A DNA stretch of 64,000 bases from Bicyclus anynana (GCF_947172395.1 NC_069100.1:10568109-10632108); one strand, 5' to 3'. Positions 10,310-21,411 are shown, counted from the first letter of the stretch. The notes: a model not told the origin generated them from the sequence alone. Translations and numbers: made by a program.

Positions 10310-10375
10310 CATCGACCTTTTTTAGAGTTCCGCAGTCGCCATGTCCGTCTCACCCTCCGTCCGCGGTTAACTATT
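10310..10375 (+). repeat. GTTCCG/GTCCGTC repeat fragment
   Basis: TTTTTTAGAGTTCCGCAGTC plus GTCCGTCTCACC is a degraded copy of the family also seen at 59335. Confidence 0.35.
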
Positions 10376-10424
10376 AGTACTAGAAAGTTACTAATTTAGC
10401 CTAAGTATGTACATTCGCTACGTG

Positions 10425-10740
10425 ACAGCCCAGGGGATATGACCTCGGCTTTCGATTTTGAGGGTATTAATTAGTTCGAATCCGGTCCGAGGCATGCCAT
10501 CTCTAATTTTTCAGTTATGTGCTTTTTAAAACAAAATATTACGTGCCTCGAACGGTGAAGGAGATACGTCATGAGGAAACCTGATTACCTGAGAATTTTC
10601 TTAATTTTTGCGTGTGTGAATTCTATCAATCCGCATTATGCCAGCGTGGTGGACAATAGCCTAATCCTTCTCATTCTTATAAGAGACTCGTGCTCAAAAT
10701 TTATCTGTATATGGATTATTAATGATCATGATGAATGATG
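10425..10740 (+). mobile_element. SINE-B, full length, diverged
   Basis: The head has GGATATGACCTCGGC and GTTCGAATCCGGTCC (B box), and the body includes GCCAGCGTGGTGGAC. It ends in a GATGATGATG-type tail. The first A-box half is altered. Confidence 0.75.
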
Positions 10741-10779
10741 TACAGTTAGCATTCTATTACAGTCGTAAAATTAAAATAA

Positions 10780-10820
10780 GGGTTCAGTTTTTGTACCACG
10801 TACGTTCGGAACCCTAAAAA
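10780..10820 (-). repeat. GGTTCCG repeat fragment
   Basis: GTTCGGAACCCTAAAAAA is the inverted start of the family at 59335. Confidence 0.35.
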
Positions 10821-10862
10821 AAATCTTTAGGTTATGCTAGGAATAGGCAGGTAGCAGTACCA

Positions 10863-11452
10863 ATAACGTAGCATGCCTTGTAATTTGATTGACCCTATAT
10901 CAAAATTACTTAGGGGCCCAAATTAACGATAAAAATTTCTCACAAAAGGAACTAAAATGCTTGCCTAAACTAAATATACTGTCATAATATTTAGACTTAA
11001 CTTATAAATCATGTTCCTACGTTTTGGGCGTACGCTTAACCCAAGAAAAAAAAAAGATTGTTAAGGTATTGCATAGCTTTTATCACGGGCTTCGAGCGTG
11101 GCAATCGAATCAAGAATTTCCGTAACAAAAATAAACATCACACAAACACGCAACATCCACACACACACGAAAGGGTCACTACATAATATTAGTATATATA
11201 GGTACCACGTATGTATATATGTATACTAATATAGCTGAAGCTGAAGAGTTTGTTTCTTTGTTTGTTTGGTCGCGTTTATCTCAGGAACTACTGGTCCGAT
11301 TTGAAAAATTGTGTCAGTGTTAGATAGCCCATTTATCGAGGAAGGTATATATATTATCCTGGTATTCCTACGGGAACGGGAACCACGTGGGTGAAATCAC
11401 GCAGCTAGTCTAACTTTTGATATGGCTTATACGGCGATAACTACGCCCCTGG
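10863..11452 (+). mobile_element. hAT-like element J, copy carrying a nested non-LTR tail
   Basis: The left part shares GGGGCCCAAAT, TTTCTCACAAAAGGAAC and TTTTGGGCGTACGCTTAACC with the copy at 47434. The right terminus is GATAACTACGCCCCTGG. The internal stretch 11221-11411 is a separate insertion. Confidence 0.6.
11221..11411 (-). mobile_element. Non-LTR 3' tail, type E
   Basis: On the minus strand it starts AGCTGCGTGATTTCACCCAC and has the conserved CGATAAATGGGCTATCTAAC and ACCAGTAGTTCCTGAGATAA blocks. It ends in a TATTAGTATAC tail. It lies inside element J. Confidence 0.7.
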
Positions 11453-11756
11453 TACTTAACCTTCCTAGTAAGCAATAATATTTGTTTACCTTGCAAGGCC
11501 ACGAACAATACTTGAATCAACATTTATTTTGTCAATGCAAAAAACACCGGTAAACTAGTAATACGACTCAGCTGACCTTACAGCATTAGTTCATGACGCA
11601 TCATAATGATATTACATCATCAGTTTTTGCAGTAGGTTAGCGTGGAAAGTAAAAAAAACCTGTATCATCAAATTCTTATGTATGTAATTATAAAGGACAT
11701 GTCCCAATTTTGTATGGAGTCTGGGCCTTTACTCCGAGTGTCAACTAAGCAGAACC

Positions 11757-12715
11757 AATTATTTTTAACCGACTTCAAAAAGGAGGAGGTTCTCAATTCG
11801 GTCGGTATTTTTTTTTTTTTTTTTTTTTTTTTTATGTATGTACACCGATTACTCAAAGACGCCTGGACCGATTTCAAAAATTCTTTTTTTGTTTGAAACG
11901 GTGTAGTCCCCATTTGGTCCCATTGCCATCATGACAAGATCTGATGATGGAATCCTGGAGAAATTGAGGGGAACTTTTGAAAATTATATGGGTGTCTAGT
12001 GTGTTTGTAAACTTTTCCATTTAGTACCTTTGAGAAATACAAAATTATGAAGGTTTAAAATCGATCTGATGATGGAGTCATAAAACAGACGAGGGAACTC
12101 CTTGGCGATTTACAGCAGTTACCTTGTGTTTGGCCTTGATTAATTCGTATTAATGAGAACTTTCTATCTAGATGAGTTGTGTCTGTTATTAGGGGTCTGA
12201 TGATGAAGACCAAGGTCAATGAAGGGAACCCCTTGACGGATTACGGTAGCTACCTTGTGCTTGGGCTTGATTAATTTGTATTGCTGAGAATTTTGTACCA
12301 AGATGGGTTGTGACTGTCATTTTACACTAAAAATTGATAAATAATAAAAATTTTAATGAAAAAAATACAACCGACTTCAAAACCTAAAAACGTACCCACT
12401 AAACTAAAAAGCGAAAAATAACATCATAATATGTTCTACCTGCTGATCAGTATGAAGTCGGTGCTTAGCCGGTGTTGTCTTAATTTAAGCCATTTCTGAC
12501 AGGACCACATGAAACAACACTGTCTGCAAAATCTAAATCTATAAGATATGCTCACATGGCTTGAATTAATACATCACCGGCTTAGCACCGCCTTCATACT
12601 GATCAGCAGGTAGAACATATTATGATGTTATTTTTCGCTTTTTAGTTTAGTGGGTACGTTTTTAGGTTTTGAAGTCGGTTGTATTTTTTTCATTAAAATT
12701 TTTATTATTATCTTA
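11757..12715 (+). mobile_element. Fold-back repeat family F, copy 2 (complete)
   Basis: Opposite orientation to copy 1. It starts AACCGACTTCAAAAAGGAGG with a long T run, then ~131-base units around 11940-12330 and the fold-back at about 12340-12715 with arms of ~135 bases. Arms and array are very close to copy 1 in sequence. The two copies are inverted across exons 2 and 3, a possible substrate for inversion. Confidence 0.65.
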
Positions 12716-12859
12716 AAAGAACATAAAATATAGGGTTTATTTTTTTTAATTAATTAAATAATAATTATGTATTTTTTACATTAGCTGACAACATTAATTA
12801 AGAATTTTTATCATGGCAACATGTTAACTGCGTAACTGTCTGAGTTATAAAAATTCTGC

Positions 12860-12916
12860 CGAAGATTACTGACAATCTGTCAGGCTTTGACCCTGACAGA
12901 TTGTCAGTAATCTTCG
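12860..12916. repeat. 25-bp perfect hairpin
   Basis: Arms 12860-12884 and 12892-12916 are exact complements around a seven-base loop (CTTTGAC). The arm starts CGAAGATTACTGACAATC. Length and perfection resemble either the core of a tiny DNA element or a fold-back RNA. Confidence 0.75.
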
Positions 12917-14242
12917 CGTAGTAGCGTTCGTCTATGGCGTTTTTAAAGCAATGTAAGGATTTTTTTGTTTAATGCTTCTCTGTCTACGATTTAATGTTTC
13001 TTTTTAACTTGGGTCTTATTGACATTTGACAATATTACATGACACTGACAGATTACACCGGATATGAATTATAATTCCAGGTGTATTTATTGGCTGTTTT
13101 GAACACTTTTACTGTATTATCTATGTTTAATTTGTAGACAAGGGAGCGAAACAAAAAATATATTTATCTAATTAATGCGGGTTCAAAAGAATCTGAAAAT
13201 GATTTTCTCAACAGCAATTTATATCTTCTATCCGTAAAAGTACTCTTAACCAGCTTATAAATTACAAATAATATGTCCTTTTCTACTAAATATCAAAGAT
13301 ATTATACTATTAGACATGTCACTAGCGCGTCGAAACTGAGGCGAACAAAAGTGACTAATTGTCTTAATTTCATTTCAATTTGGGTTAATAATAATGATGA
13401 AAATGGTGTTTATTTATCATATCAATAGACATCATAAAAGCAAATCTCAAATCGCGAAGCGGTCAAATAAAAAAACATCGTCGCATCTCAGTCGTCCGAG
13501 GTCCATAATTATAAAAATTACACGTTAAACGTATAAATAGTGAAACAACAATGGCGTCCCGAAATAAAGGCCCGTTCACACGAGCGCGCGGCGGAGCGCG
13601 ACGGGCATCGAACCCGCTACCTTGGCCGAGCCTGCGCTTAATGTGGCTATTAGAAAGCTAATTATTACTTTCTATCGGCGAATTTTATGAAAAACATGGC
13701 GCAAAAACTTTGAGAAAAAGTAGGTTTATTGGTACTTTGCTTTTTTGTGTCGTTTCAGTGTTCTAAATCAGAAGTACCTTTATATTATTAAGTTAATAAA
13801 AGGTAGATATTTTAATTAAACATATTAATACTTTTAAACGTACTTACTGTTTACAGAAAAAGAAATTAGAAAAGTTTTAAAGTTAAACAAAAATTTAAGC
13901 AAATGAATTCCTCAAAAAATAAATAATAAATAAACTTAAAACATTCTTTTGGAATAATTTGTTTTAAACATTTTACTTGTCTTTAATTGAATTATAATAA
14001 TTGAATATAGAACGGTTTTATCAGTTTTATTATTTATATTTATTAATATCAATTAAGAATGTAATTGGAATAATTAAACCTGGAATTTAGAGACAAATAG
14101 ATTTTATTTTATTGAGATGTCCGGTTTAAATATAAGTTTTCCTTAAAAAAATCCAAATAGACGTAAATATTTCCAATATATTACCTATTTAGGTAACACT
14201 AATTATTATTATTATACAGACGCGTGAATTTGGAAAAATATC
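12917..14242. other. Mostly unassigned intron
   Basis: 13313-13400 (CACTAGCGCGTCGAAACTGA) is an inverted relative of 20050-20135. 13560-13640 is a GC-rich island with a B-box-like ATCGAACCCGC but no tRNA fold. The rest is AT-rich without features. Confidence 0.45.
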
Positions 14243-14440
14243 TATGAAGTCAAAATTCATTTATTTCAAATAGGCTCTGTTCTGCTCTGTTTACAAGTTC
14301 TTTCGAAACGTTAGGTAATAATATTAAATTTAAGATAATGGTGATAATAATCATTCGAAAACTTAAAGTTAAAGTTACGAGGGTTCCAAACGCGCCTTGG
14401 TCCGAGAAAAGCTCACAACAATCTCAGCCAGGTTATAGGT
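14243..14440 (-). mobile_element. Non-LTR 3' tail, type U
   Basis: It begins at the ATTCATTTATTTCAAATAGG end and shares GCGAGGGTTCCAAACG-like text with 44275-44425. The plus-strand relative at 46813 shows the usual TTGAAATAAATGAATTT ending. Confidence 0.5.
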
Positions 14441-14817
14441 ACTATTATTCCTATATATTGTCTGTTTTAAAGACTTGTATTCGTTGGTAAAAGAGGAAGA
14501 CCATTAATAACAAAAGCTGCACAATTTTTAATGAAACTCTTGAGCCGTGAAGTGCATATAAAAGCACTTCCGCGGCAGAACGTGCGCTGTTAATTTACGT
14601 GTACGACTGTCAAGATAATCTAGACAATACACTGGATTCCCTTTAAATGACTTCCTTATTGAGGAGAGATTTTCTTTTTTATGAACGAAAATTGTCCATG
14701 ACAACTCCATTGTCTGTGGATTTCTCAAAGACTAGGTACGAACTTCAGTGTTCTTCACTTAGATACATAATATAGGTGTCAAAGGTTCATCATCAATACA
14801 TCTCAGAATCACACTAT

Positions 14818-15053
14818 ATAATATTATAAAGCCGAAAGTTTGTGTGTAAGAGTGTAAGTGTGAAAGTGTGTAAGTATGTTTGTTCCTCTTTTACGCTGCG
14901 GCTACTGAAGCGATTTGACTGAAATTTGGAATGGAAATAGATTTTACTCTGGATTAACACATAGGCTACTTTTCATCCCGTAATAATCCATGGTCCCCGC
15001 GGGATTTGTGAAAAACTGAATTCCAGGCGGACGTAGTCGCGGGCGTCCACTAG
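14818..15053 (-). mobile_element. Non-LTR 3' tail, type D
   Basis: The minus-strand start is CTAGTGGACGCCCGCGACTA. The CCATTCCAAATTTCAGTCAA block is kept, and the tail has a short GTGTAAGT-like tandem run. Confidence 0.7.
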
Positions 15054-15107
15054 TAATCAATAATATACAGATGGAGCGTACGGAACACGACGGTGTATAT
15101 CGTAGCC

Positions 15108-15170
15108 AGTGGCGGACTAACTAGTACCCTTCGGGGGCCCTGGGCAGCAGAGCTGAATGGGGCCTCCCGT
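15108..15170 (+). repeat. hAT-like terminal fragment
   Basis: GCCAGTGGCGGACTAACTAG followed by GGGGGCCCTGGGC, a common terminal form of hAT relics. Confidence 0.35.
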
Positions 15171-15404
15171 TAAGATTCTTTTCTGGTTTTTTTTAACAGA
15201 ATTAAGAACTAGTAAACTTTTTTTTTATTATTTTATTAATTTAATAGCCTTTTAACGAATAAAAAGATGTTTTATTGTATAAACTAGTAGAAAAAGGGAT
15301 AAAAAAAACTAAATTTTCCGCCGATTTGAAATTATAAAAAATTTGGTTTTTGGTTTATGAACTTGGATTAATTTGGTTTATGAACTTAAAAAAATAAAAA
15401 CTGA

Positions 15405-15498
15405 AAAGTTGGAGGTGTATGCCCCGGACCGGATTCGAACCCACACCCACCCTTCGGAATCGGAGGCAGAGGTCATATTCACTGGGCTATCACAGCCA
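15405..15498 (-). mobile_element. SINE-B head fragment
   Basis: It holds the A-box-like GATAGCCCAGTG and B-box GGTTCGAATCC region in reverse complement, and the body is missing. Confidence 0.7.
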
Positions 15499-15540
15499 CA
15501 TCTATAAGCTGTTTTCGAGGGTGATTACCAACCGCCTCTC

Positions 15541-15975
15541 TCTAAGATTCGACTATTTTCAACCTCTAGAACAAGCTGGGTTTCAAAAAGGATATTAAGA
15601 CAGATTGTACAGGAAACCCAGAAATACAATGTTCCTCTCTGCTTAGCGTTCTTGGACACTTATTCATAGAATAAGTTTTTGACTCTATCGAATTCGAAAC
15701 CAGGGCCATTCATTGCATCGATGCTAGATCGATTGGCGCTATATACAAGTGTTGAAATGTTTGTATGATCCTTCACTTGTGCTCTCGAAGATGTGTTCAA
15801 GGTTTTGGACAGGAAATGTCAAAATGTCAACAAACGTCGAATACATTTGACACTTAGATTTTGCAGACAACATAGTAATATTGGCAGAATCGCTGCATTT
15901 CTTGAGGAAATGCTAACCGACCTTAGTCATTCCTCCAAGCAAGTGGGTTTAATGATGAATGATGAATATAATAAT
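15541..15975 (+). pseudogene. RTE-type reverse transcriptase remnant
   Basis: Conceptual translation, changing frame several times, follows the palm of an RTE-clade reverse transcriptase. It has an AGFQKGY-like block near 15565, PLCLAF near 15635, WRYIQVL near 15735, and LDFADNIVILAE at 15854-15890, where the catalytic FADD has become FADN. Frameshifts and stops make it non-functional. It is followed by repeat V. Confidence 0.7.
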
Positions 15976-15982
15976 AATAACT

Positions 15983-16365
15983 GGTCAAAATTTATACATT
16001 CTATCGCAATTTGAGATTTAACTTATACCATATGTAACACCAAACGTTACTGTGGCATAATGTACTACTAGCGCCATTTAGAACTTACAATAAATCTGTA
16101 ACAGGTCAAATTCTGTACATTTTTTACATTCTGTACATTGAATATATTTTGAAAATTTTTGTTGCAGAGTATACAATCGATACTGAAGTTAAAAAATTTT
16201 TTTTTTCTGATTTTTTGTCTGTCTGTCCGTGTTTTTTTTGTTATTCGGGCATCACGCTGAAACTAGTGAATGATTTCAAATAAAACTTTTTCTCGGTTTG
16301 AGACCACAATATGGAGAAGGTTACAGGATACTTTTTATAGCGAAAATAAAATCAGAAGTTCTTCG
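15983..16365 (+). repeat. Repeat family V, copy 1
   Basis: It matches 22700-22990: ACACCAAACGTTACTGTGGC, TACTAGCGCCAT, CTGTACATTGAA, ATGGAGAAGGTTA and GGATACTTTTTAT in the same order. It ends in a CTGTCTGTCCGTG run. Probably an old non-LTR or DNA-element body; the class is unknown. Confidence 0.6.
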
Positions 16366-16458
16366 TCTTCCCACTTTCCGCTTTTACTCTTTACTTTACT
16401 TTTTACGCTTTTTTTCACAGTTTGCCCACTATCCGCTTCTATCTGAATCATCACCTAG

Positions 16459-16535
16459 CATCAGGTGAGATCGCAGTCAAAGGTGCTTAAAGGTCTATGT
16501 CCATCAGTGAATCTTAATGGCTGATGATGACGATG
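16459..16535 (+). repeat. SINE-A scrap plus RTE 3' end
   Basis: CAGGTGAGATCGCAGTCAAA comes from the SINE-A tail, followed by GTCTATGTCCATCAGTGAAT and a GATGATGACGATG end typical of RTE 3' ends. Confidence 0.45.
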
Positions 16536-16546
16536 TTTTATAGTTT

Positions 16547-16778
16547 TACTAGTGGACGCCCGCGACTTCGTCCGCGTGAAACTCGATAAACTGTCAACTA
16601 CCCCTACCCTACCCCTACCCTACCCCTACACTACGTTGAAATTATTCCTGAATTTCCTTTGCTATAAACCTCACGAAGCCCGAGAACTTTCCAACCAATG
16701 CAAAACCGTGGAAATTGGTTCGTGCGTTCTAGAGTTATAGCGTCAGGAAGGAAAATCCGACTTATTTTTATATAGTAG
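16547..16778 (+). mobile_element. Non-LTR 3' tail, type D2
   Basis: ACTAGTGGACGCCCGCGACTT start, then a CTACCCTACC run, CACGAAGCCCGAGAAC and a GAGTTATAGCGTCAG block, ending in TTTTTATATAG. Confidence 0.6.
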
Positions 16779-16880
16779 AAAATGTGCAAAGCAATTTAAA
16801 ATCAAATAACGACACATGGTAAAGGGAAAATCAATACTATTACTATTCCTTTCACAGTTGATATGTGTGATATAACATTT

Positions 16881-17165
16881 GACGGCCGCGTGGCGCAGTG
16901 GGCAGTGACCCTGCTTTCTGCATCCACGGCCGTGGGTTCGATTCCCACAACTGGAAAATATTTGTGTGATGAGCATGGGTGTTTTCCAGTGTCTGTGTGT
17001 ATTTATACATTATATAAGTATTTATATGTAGTATATAATTGTATATTAATATTATAATATCAACTATCTTAGCACCCCTAAACACAAGCTACTCTGTACG
17101 CTTACTTTGGGGCTAGATAGTGATGTGTATTGTTTAAGTATATTTATATATTTATTTATTATAAA
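16881..17165 (+). mobile_element. SINE-C, full length
   Basis: tRNA-derived head with GTGGCGCAGTGGGCAGTGAC (A box) and GGGTTCGATTCCC (B box). The body includes GAGCATGGGTGTTTTCCAGT, a TATATAAGTATTTATATG stretch, GCTAGATAGTGATGTG, and a TTTATTTATT tail. It is nearly identical to the inverted copy at 27211, so both may be fairly young. Confidence 0.85.
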
Positions 17166-17558
17166 AAAAAACATAACCCTTAGCCTTAATTAATATAGTG
17201 GGTCTATATTTTGTTATCATCCTTAGAATAAACAAAGCATTTAGGAATGTATCCAGTGAAATGCCCAGTGCGGACCTATCTCATTGATAATAATCACTAA
17301 GAGTGCTCGTGTAGGTAATTAATTTACATATAAGCAGAAGCGGCAGATTGTTGTGCGTACAACGTTATCTAGCCATCTTGTGTCTCGCCCGCCTATTGAA
17401 TACCAACTATGAAGTAAGTATTTAGAGTACTACAACCATATAAGAATTATAATGTAGACTAAAGCTGATATGACGTCATCATTATGTATCTTTTTTAACA
17501 ACCTCCTTCAAGACCAGGCATATAGTAGAGGGGATATGGAGGTTAGACCCACGACAAC
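17166..17558. other. Intron, nothing recognised
   Basis: No supported feature. Confidence 0.45.
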
Positions 17559-17940
17559 GGTCTCCGTGGCGCAGTGCTATGCGTGGTGGATTTACAGATA
17601 CAGATTGAGGTTTTCTTGATTGGTCCAGGTCTGGCTGGCGGAAGGCTTCGTTGCTAGTTACCATCCTACCGACAAAGATGTACCGCCAAGTGATTTAGCG
17701 TTTCGGTTCGATGTCGAGTAGAAACGGAAATGGGTGTTAATTTTCATCTCACATCAAACAAGTTAGCCCGCTTCCATCTTACGGCCGTTTTCAATAACCT
17801 ATCTATCCGCCATTTCGCTTACTGACTATTGACAGATTGTTTGACTATATAAAGATAGTTTGCCTGTTACTGATATATCCGTAATCTTGTGTAGGTTATT
17901 GAAAATGGCCGTTAGATTGCATCATCACTTACCATCTGTA
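17559..17940 (+). mobile_element. SINE-A interrupted by a small DNA element
   Basis: The head CGGTCTCCGTGGCGCAGTG is intact, but the B-box region is deleted. The body runs to CTTCCATCTTA, is broken at 17782-17911, and resumes GATTGCATCATCACTTACCA. Confidence 0.8.
17782..17911. mobile_element. 130-bp Harbinger-like MITE with TTA duplication
   Basis: The ends CGGCCGTTTTCAATAACCTA and the complement of TAGGTTATTGAAAATGGCCG are near-perfect inverted repeats. The SINE target TTA is duplicated at 17779-17781 and 17912-17914. A three-base TWA duplication is characteristic of PIF/Harbinger elements. No coding capacity. Confidence 0.8.
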
Positions 17941-17952
17941 GGGTTATTATGT

Positions 17953-18005
17953 ACTAATGGATGCCCGCGACTTCGACCAGTTTTATTATAAGTATAGATA
18001 ATAGA
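17953..18005 (+). repeat. Type D/F tail with internal deletion
   Basis: GGATGCCCGCGACTTCGACC is joined directly to the TTTTATTATAAGTATAGATA end. Confidence 0.5.
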
Positions 18006-18035
18006 TATAGATATAGGTGTACCTTTCAATTAATC

Positions 18036-18292
18036 AGTCACTACATCGTATTTCGTCATAATTTCGTTTATAAAAAGTGTAACATAGAAGTGGGCGTAGT
18101 AGCAAGTAGTAAGATTATTTCTACGAAAAAACGTTATTTACATAATTTCGATGAAATAATTATGTTAGACGATCTTAAAACAAAAAAAAATCACTGCCAT
18201 TTGATGTGAAATGACGTAGTCAACATTATTTCGTTGGAATAACTATGGTAAATGATCATGTGGAAAATACAATGAAAAACGATGTAGTGACT
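18036..18292. mobile_element. 257-bp inverted-repeat DNA element
   Basis: The ends AGTCACTACATCGTATTTCG and the complement of AAAAACGATGTAGTGACT match for about 18 bases. No long frame inside. The target duplication is unclear. Confidence 0.55.
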
Positions 18293-18539
18293 TATTATTT
18301 GTACACCGAGTTACATAATAACCCTGTAAGTGAGATTGTAGTCAAGCGCCTAATTCGTACCGAATAAAAAAAAGCTTCCCAAATCCAGGCTGAGAATAGC
18401 TCGATTAGTTCCGGAACCTATTCGAAACAAATAAACAAAAGATCAAATCTTACTCTCTACTAAACTGTTGCCGAGTTAGGTACGTGAAGAGGCTGTAAGT
18501 TTAAAACTTGCCAATGTGTTCTTTAAATGGTTTTTATGT

Positions 18540-18640
18540 GCCTCCGTGGAGGTATGTGTGCTCTGTCAGCTGAGATCTCCGAGAACAACTTAGCATAGAT
18601 GGTATCTACGTTCGATTCCCGGAATCTCAAGTTTGCGTGC
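18540..18640 (+). repeat. tRNA-like SINE head fragment
   Basis: CCTCCGTGGAGG and ACGTTCGATTCCCGGAA resemble a diverged SINE-A head. Confidence 0.3.
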
Positions 18641-18819
18641 GATGTCGTTGCTTCAAATAAATCCAAAGATATGCATTTTTTTAAACACTTTTTAGCTTCT
18701 TTACTTGTATTATCGACTCGTTTCTATTGTACCTTGTTGTCTTTCGTATCTATTGTATGGAACGGAATCTTTGAACATAATTTTCACCTACTTTAAAACA
18801 TTTACCCTTGGTCGTCGTC

Positions 18820-19120
18820 GGTATCAACCCATATACGTCTCACTGCTGAGTCTCCTCTCAGAATGAGAGGGGGGTTAGGCCAATAGTCCACCACGCTGGT
18901 CCAATGCGGATTGGCAGAATTCACACACGCAGAGAATTAGGAAATTCTCTGGTGTGCAGGTTTCCTCACGATGTTTTCCTTCACCGATTGAGAGACGTGA
19001 TATTTTATTTCTTAAAATGCACACAACTGAAAAGTTGGAGGTGCATGCCCCGGACCGGATTCGTACCCACACCCTCCGGAATCGGAGGCAGAGGTCATAT
19101 CCACTGGGCTATCACGGCTC
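18820..19120 (-). mobile_element. SINE-B, full length
   Basis: All family blocks are present from GAGCCGTGATAGCCCAGTGG through GAGACTCAGCAGTGAG in reverse complement. The B box carries one change (GGTACGAATCC). Confidence 0.85.
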
Positions 19121-19177
19121 TTACCCTTGGTATAAGAATGCAAAGTTTCAAATCAATTTTTGAAGATTTTTTTTCAT

Positions 19178-19349
19178 TTTTATTCTTTACAAGTTAGCCC
19201 TTGACTGCAATCTCACCTGATGGTAAGTGATGATGCAATCTAAGATGGAAGCGTGCTAATTTGATAGAAGTAAGATGAAAAGCCACACCTTTTTGCGCTA
19301 GCGCTTACGAACGCTAAATCTTTCTGGTGGTAACTAGCCACGGCCGAAG
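19178..19349 (-). mobile_element. SINE-A, 5'-truncated
   Basis: The tail and the middle block up to CTTCGGCCGTGGCTAGTTAC are kept, and the tRNA head is lost. Confidence 0.75.
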
Positions 19350-20329
19350 TATCCCATTTTGAGAAAGAATACATTAAGGAACTTTAGCTTATTTGCCCTA
19401 ATATCTATTACGAGTATCATGGGGTGTACCTTAGTATTAATTTGTGTAGGTATTAATTCGTAAATTATAATATTATTTTCCTCAAAGGATTATAATCACT
19501 TTGGCGTAAGAACTATTCTTCGGTTTTATCATATCGATGGCGCGACGTGTATGCTATTTATAAAGTCTCTGTTTCATTAGCGCATGCGGTTTGAGGCGGT
19601 GACGTAGATTAAATAGCTCCCCACTAACGTCGCTGTTTGTTGGCTTGTCACACTTTATCTACTAAACCCAATGATTACGTATTTATACTAAATATATAGA
19701 TGTGTTACGCGCCTATAAAATCACCGCAAAAATCCGAATTTAGCGACTATACTTTACTTTTGCTTACATTATATATTTATGCAATAGTTTTTACACTTCC
19801 TAAACACACAACTCGACACTGTAGACAATATTTAGGTATTGATTATGAAACACGGCTAAAACTCACGTGACACAACGTCGGAGTATGCCCGACTAGTTTT
19901 GAACCCATACGGGGCCCTTAGTCATGAACTAGCTCTTGCAAACGCGGCACGATCCAAACTGCGACTCGGCGGCGCGATACGCGCGACTTCGGAGGTCGTA
20001 GGTTCGAATATTTAGGTTATAAACGGGTATGTTTAAATAACATTCGTTGGTTAATAAGCGACTAAAGGAAATTAAGACAATTATACACATTTGTCCGCTT
20101 CAGTTTTGATTCGCTAGTGCCCTATCTCTAGTATAAAGTATCGTTGACCAAACCCATGGAATTCGCCTTTGTTGCATGAAAATGTGCAGGCACCTGGACG
20201 CTTTCCCAGATAATTCTCAACTCCATCTGGTGATTTTTGACCTACTGCAAGTCGAGGTATCTAACTTAGCAGTGGACCCTTCAAATGAATTAGGTGCCCT
20301 AGTGGAGTTAGGATTCTTCCTATTTCCGA
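19350..20329. other. Mostly unassigned intron
   Basis: 19940-20020 is GC-rich with GTAGGTTCGAAT, possibly an old tRNA-headed relic. 20040-20135 is the inverted relative of 13313-13400. Otherwise nothing is recognised. Confidence 0.4.
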
Positions 20330-20416
20330 CGTGATAGCCTAATGGATATGAACTCTGCCTTTGATTCAGAGGGCGTAGATTTGAATCCGGTCCGGGGTTG
20401 CACCTTCAACATATTG
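20330..20416 (+). mobile_element. SINE-B head fragment
   Basis: GTGATAGCCTAATGGATATG and a B-box-like GATTTGAATCCGGTCC, cut after the head. Confidence 0.65.
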
Positions 20417-20479
20417 GCTATCACAACTTTCAGTATAGTGCTTACCCTAGTCCAAAATTTTGTGCACGCTCACTTGCTC

Positions 20480-20506
20480 AATTGCTCATCACAGTGATGA
20501 GCAATT
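20480..20506. repeat. 13-bp perfect hairpin
   Basis: AATTGCTCATCAC, one base, then its exact complement. Confidence 0.55.
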
Positions 20507-21105
20507 CAATGAGACAAAAATGCACTTAGGAATGGATGGATAAGGAATTTCCATTTAGTACCTACGTACGTTAATTTGTACGCATAATGTCCTAGTTATA
20601 CCCCTCGCCACTGCTTCCCAACCTTTAGAGGTACGCCACAGGAAGAAATGTCCAAACAGTATGTTTTCTGTGCCAAAATTAGAAACTCGTTCTATAATTC
20701 CTTACTAACAACATACGACCTTGCTTTGTACATCCATGTAAAGTGTAAACAGTATTGTAGTTAAAGCTTTGTACAGAAAGTCGTACAGATAATGGGGTTT
20801 TCATACATCGTGTGAATAAATCCTCAAAGCACAGTTAAATACTAGATTTATGCCCCTTTCACCGCGACGGCCTTATGCGCAAATCTGCGATGGCAGATTA
20901 ATTGACCATATTCAGAGATTTGCGATACAAATTGTTGTGAGAAGGAATTTTAGCGGATAACTCGGTAAAATACAGAAGTATCAGTAGTTACAATGGGCAA
21001 CTTTCATTGGACAACAGTTTTGTCATATTATTGAAATTGCAACGAAAAAAACAATTGAAATTATAATATGTTAATTAAAGCTAACTATATAATGCCTGAT
21101 GCCGA

Positions 21106-21411
21106 TGAGCCGTGATAGCCCTCCGATTCCGGAGGGTGTGGGTTCGAATCCGGTCCGGGGCATGCACCTCCAACTTTTCAAAATGCACACACAGCACAGC
21201 ACATTTTAAGAAATTAAATATCACGTGTCTCAAACGGTGAAGGAAAACATCGTGAGGAAACCTACATACCAGAGAATTTTCTTAATTCTCTGCGTGTGTG
21301 AAGTCTGCCAATTCTCATTGGGCCAGCGTGGTAGACTATTGGCCTAACCCCTCTCATTCTGAAAGGAGACTCGAGCTCAGCAGTGAGCCGAATATGGGTT
21401 GATAATGATGA
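21106..21411 (+). mobile_element. SINE-B, full length with damaged A box
   Basis: The body and tail are close to the family form (GCCAGCGTGGTAGACTATTG, GAGCCGAATATGGGTTGAT). A deletion joins GATAGCC directly to CTCCGATTCCGG, removing the A-box region. Confidence 0.85.

Noticed and set aside
13560..13640. GC-rich island with ATCGAACCCGC, considered as a tRNA or an exon
   Set aside because: No cloverleaf, no frame compatible with the ZP gene phases, and no flanking splice sites.
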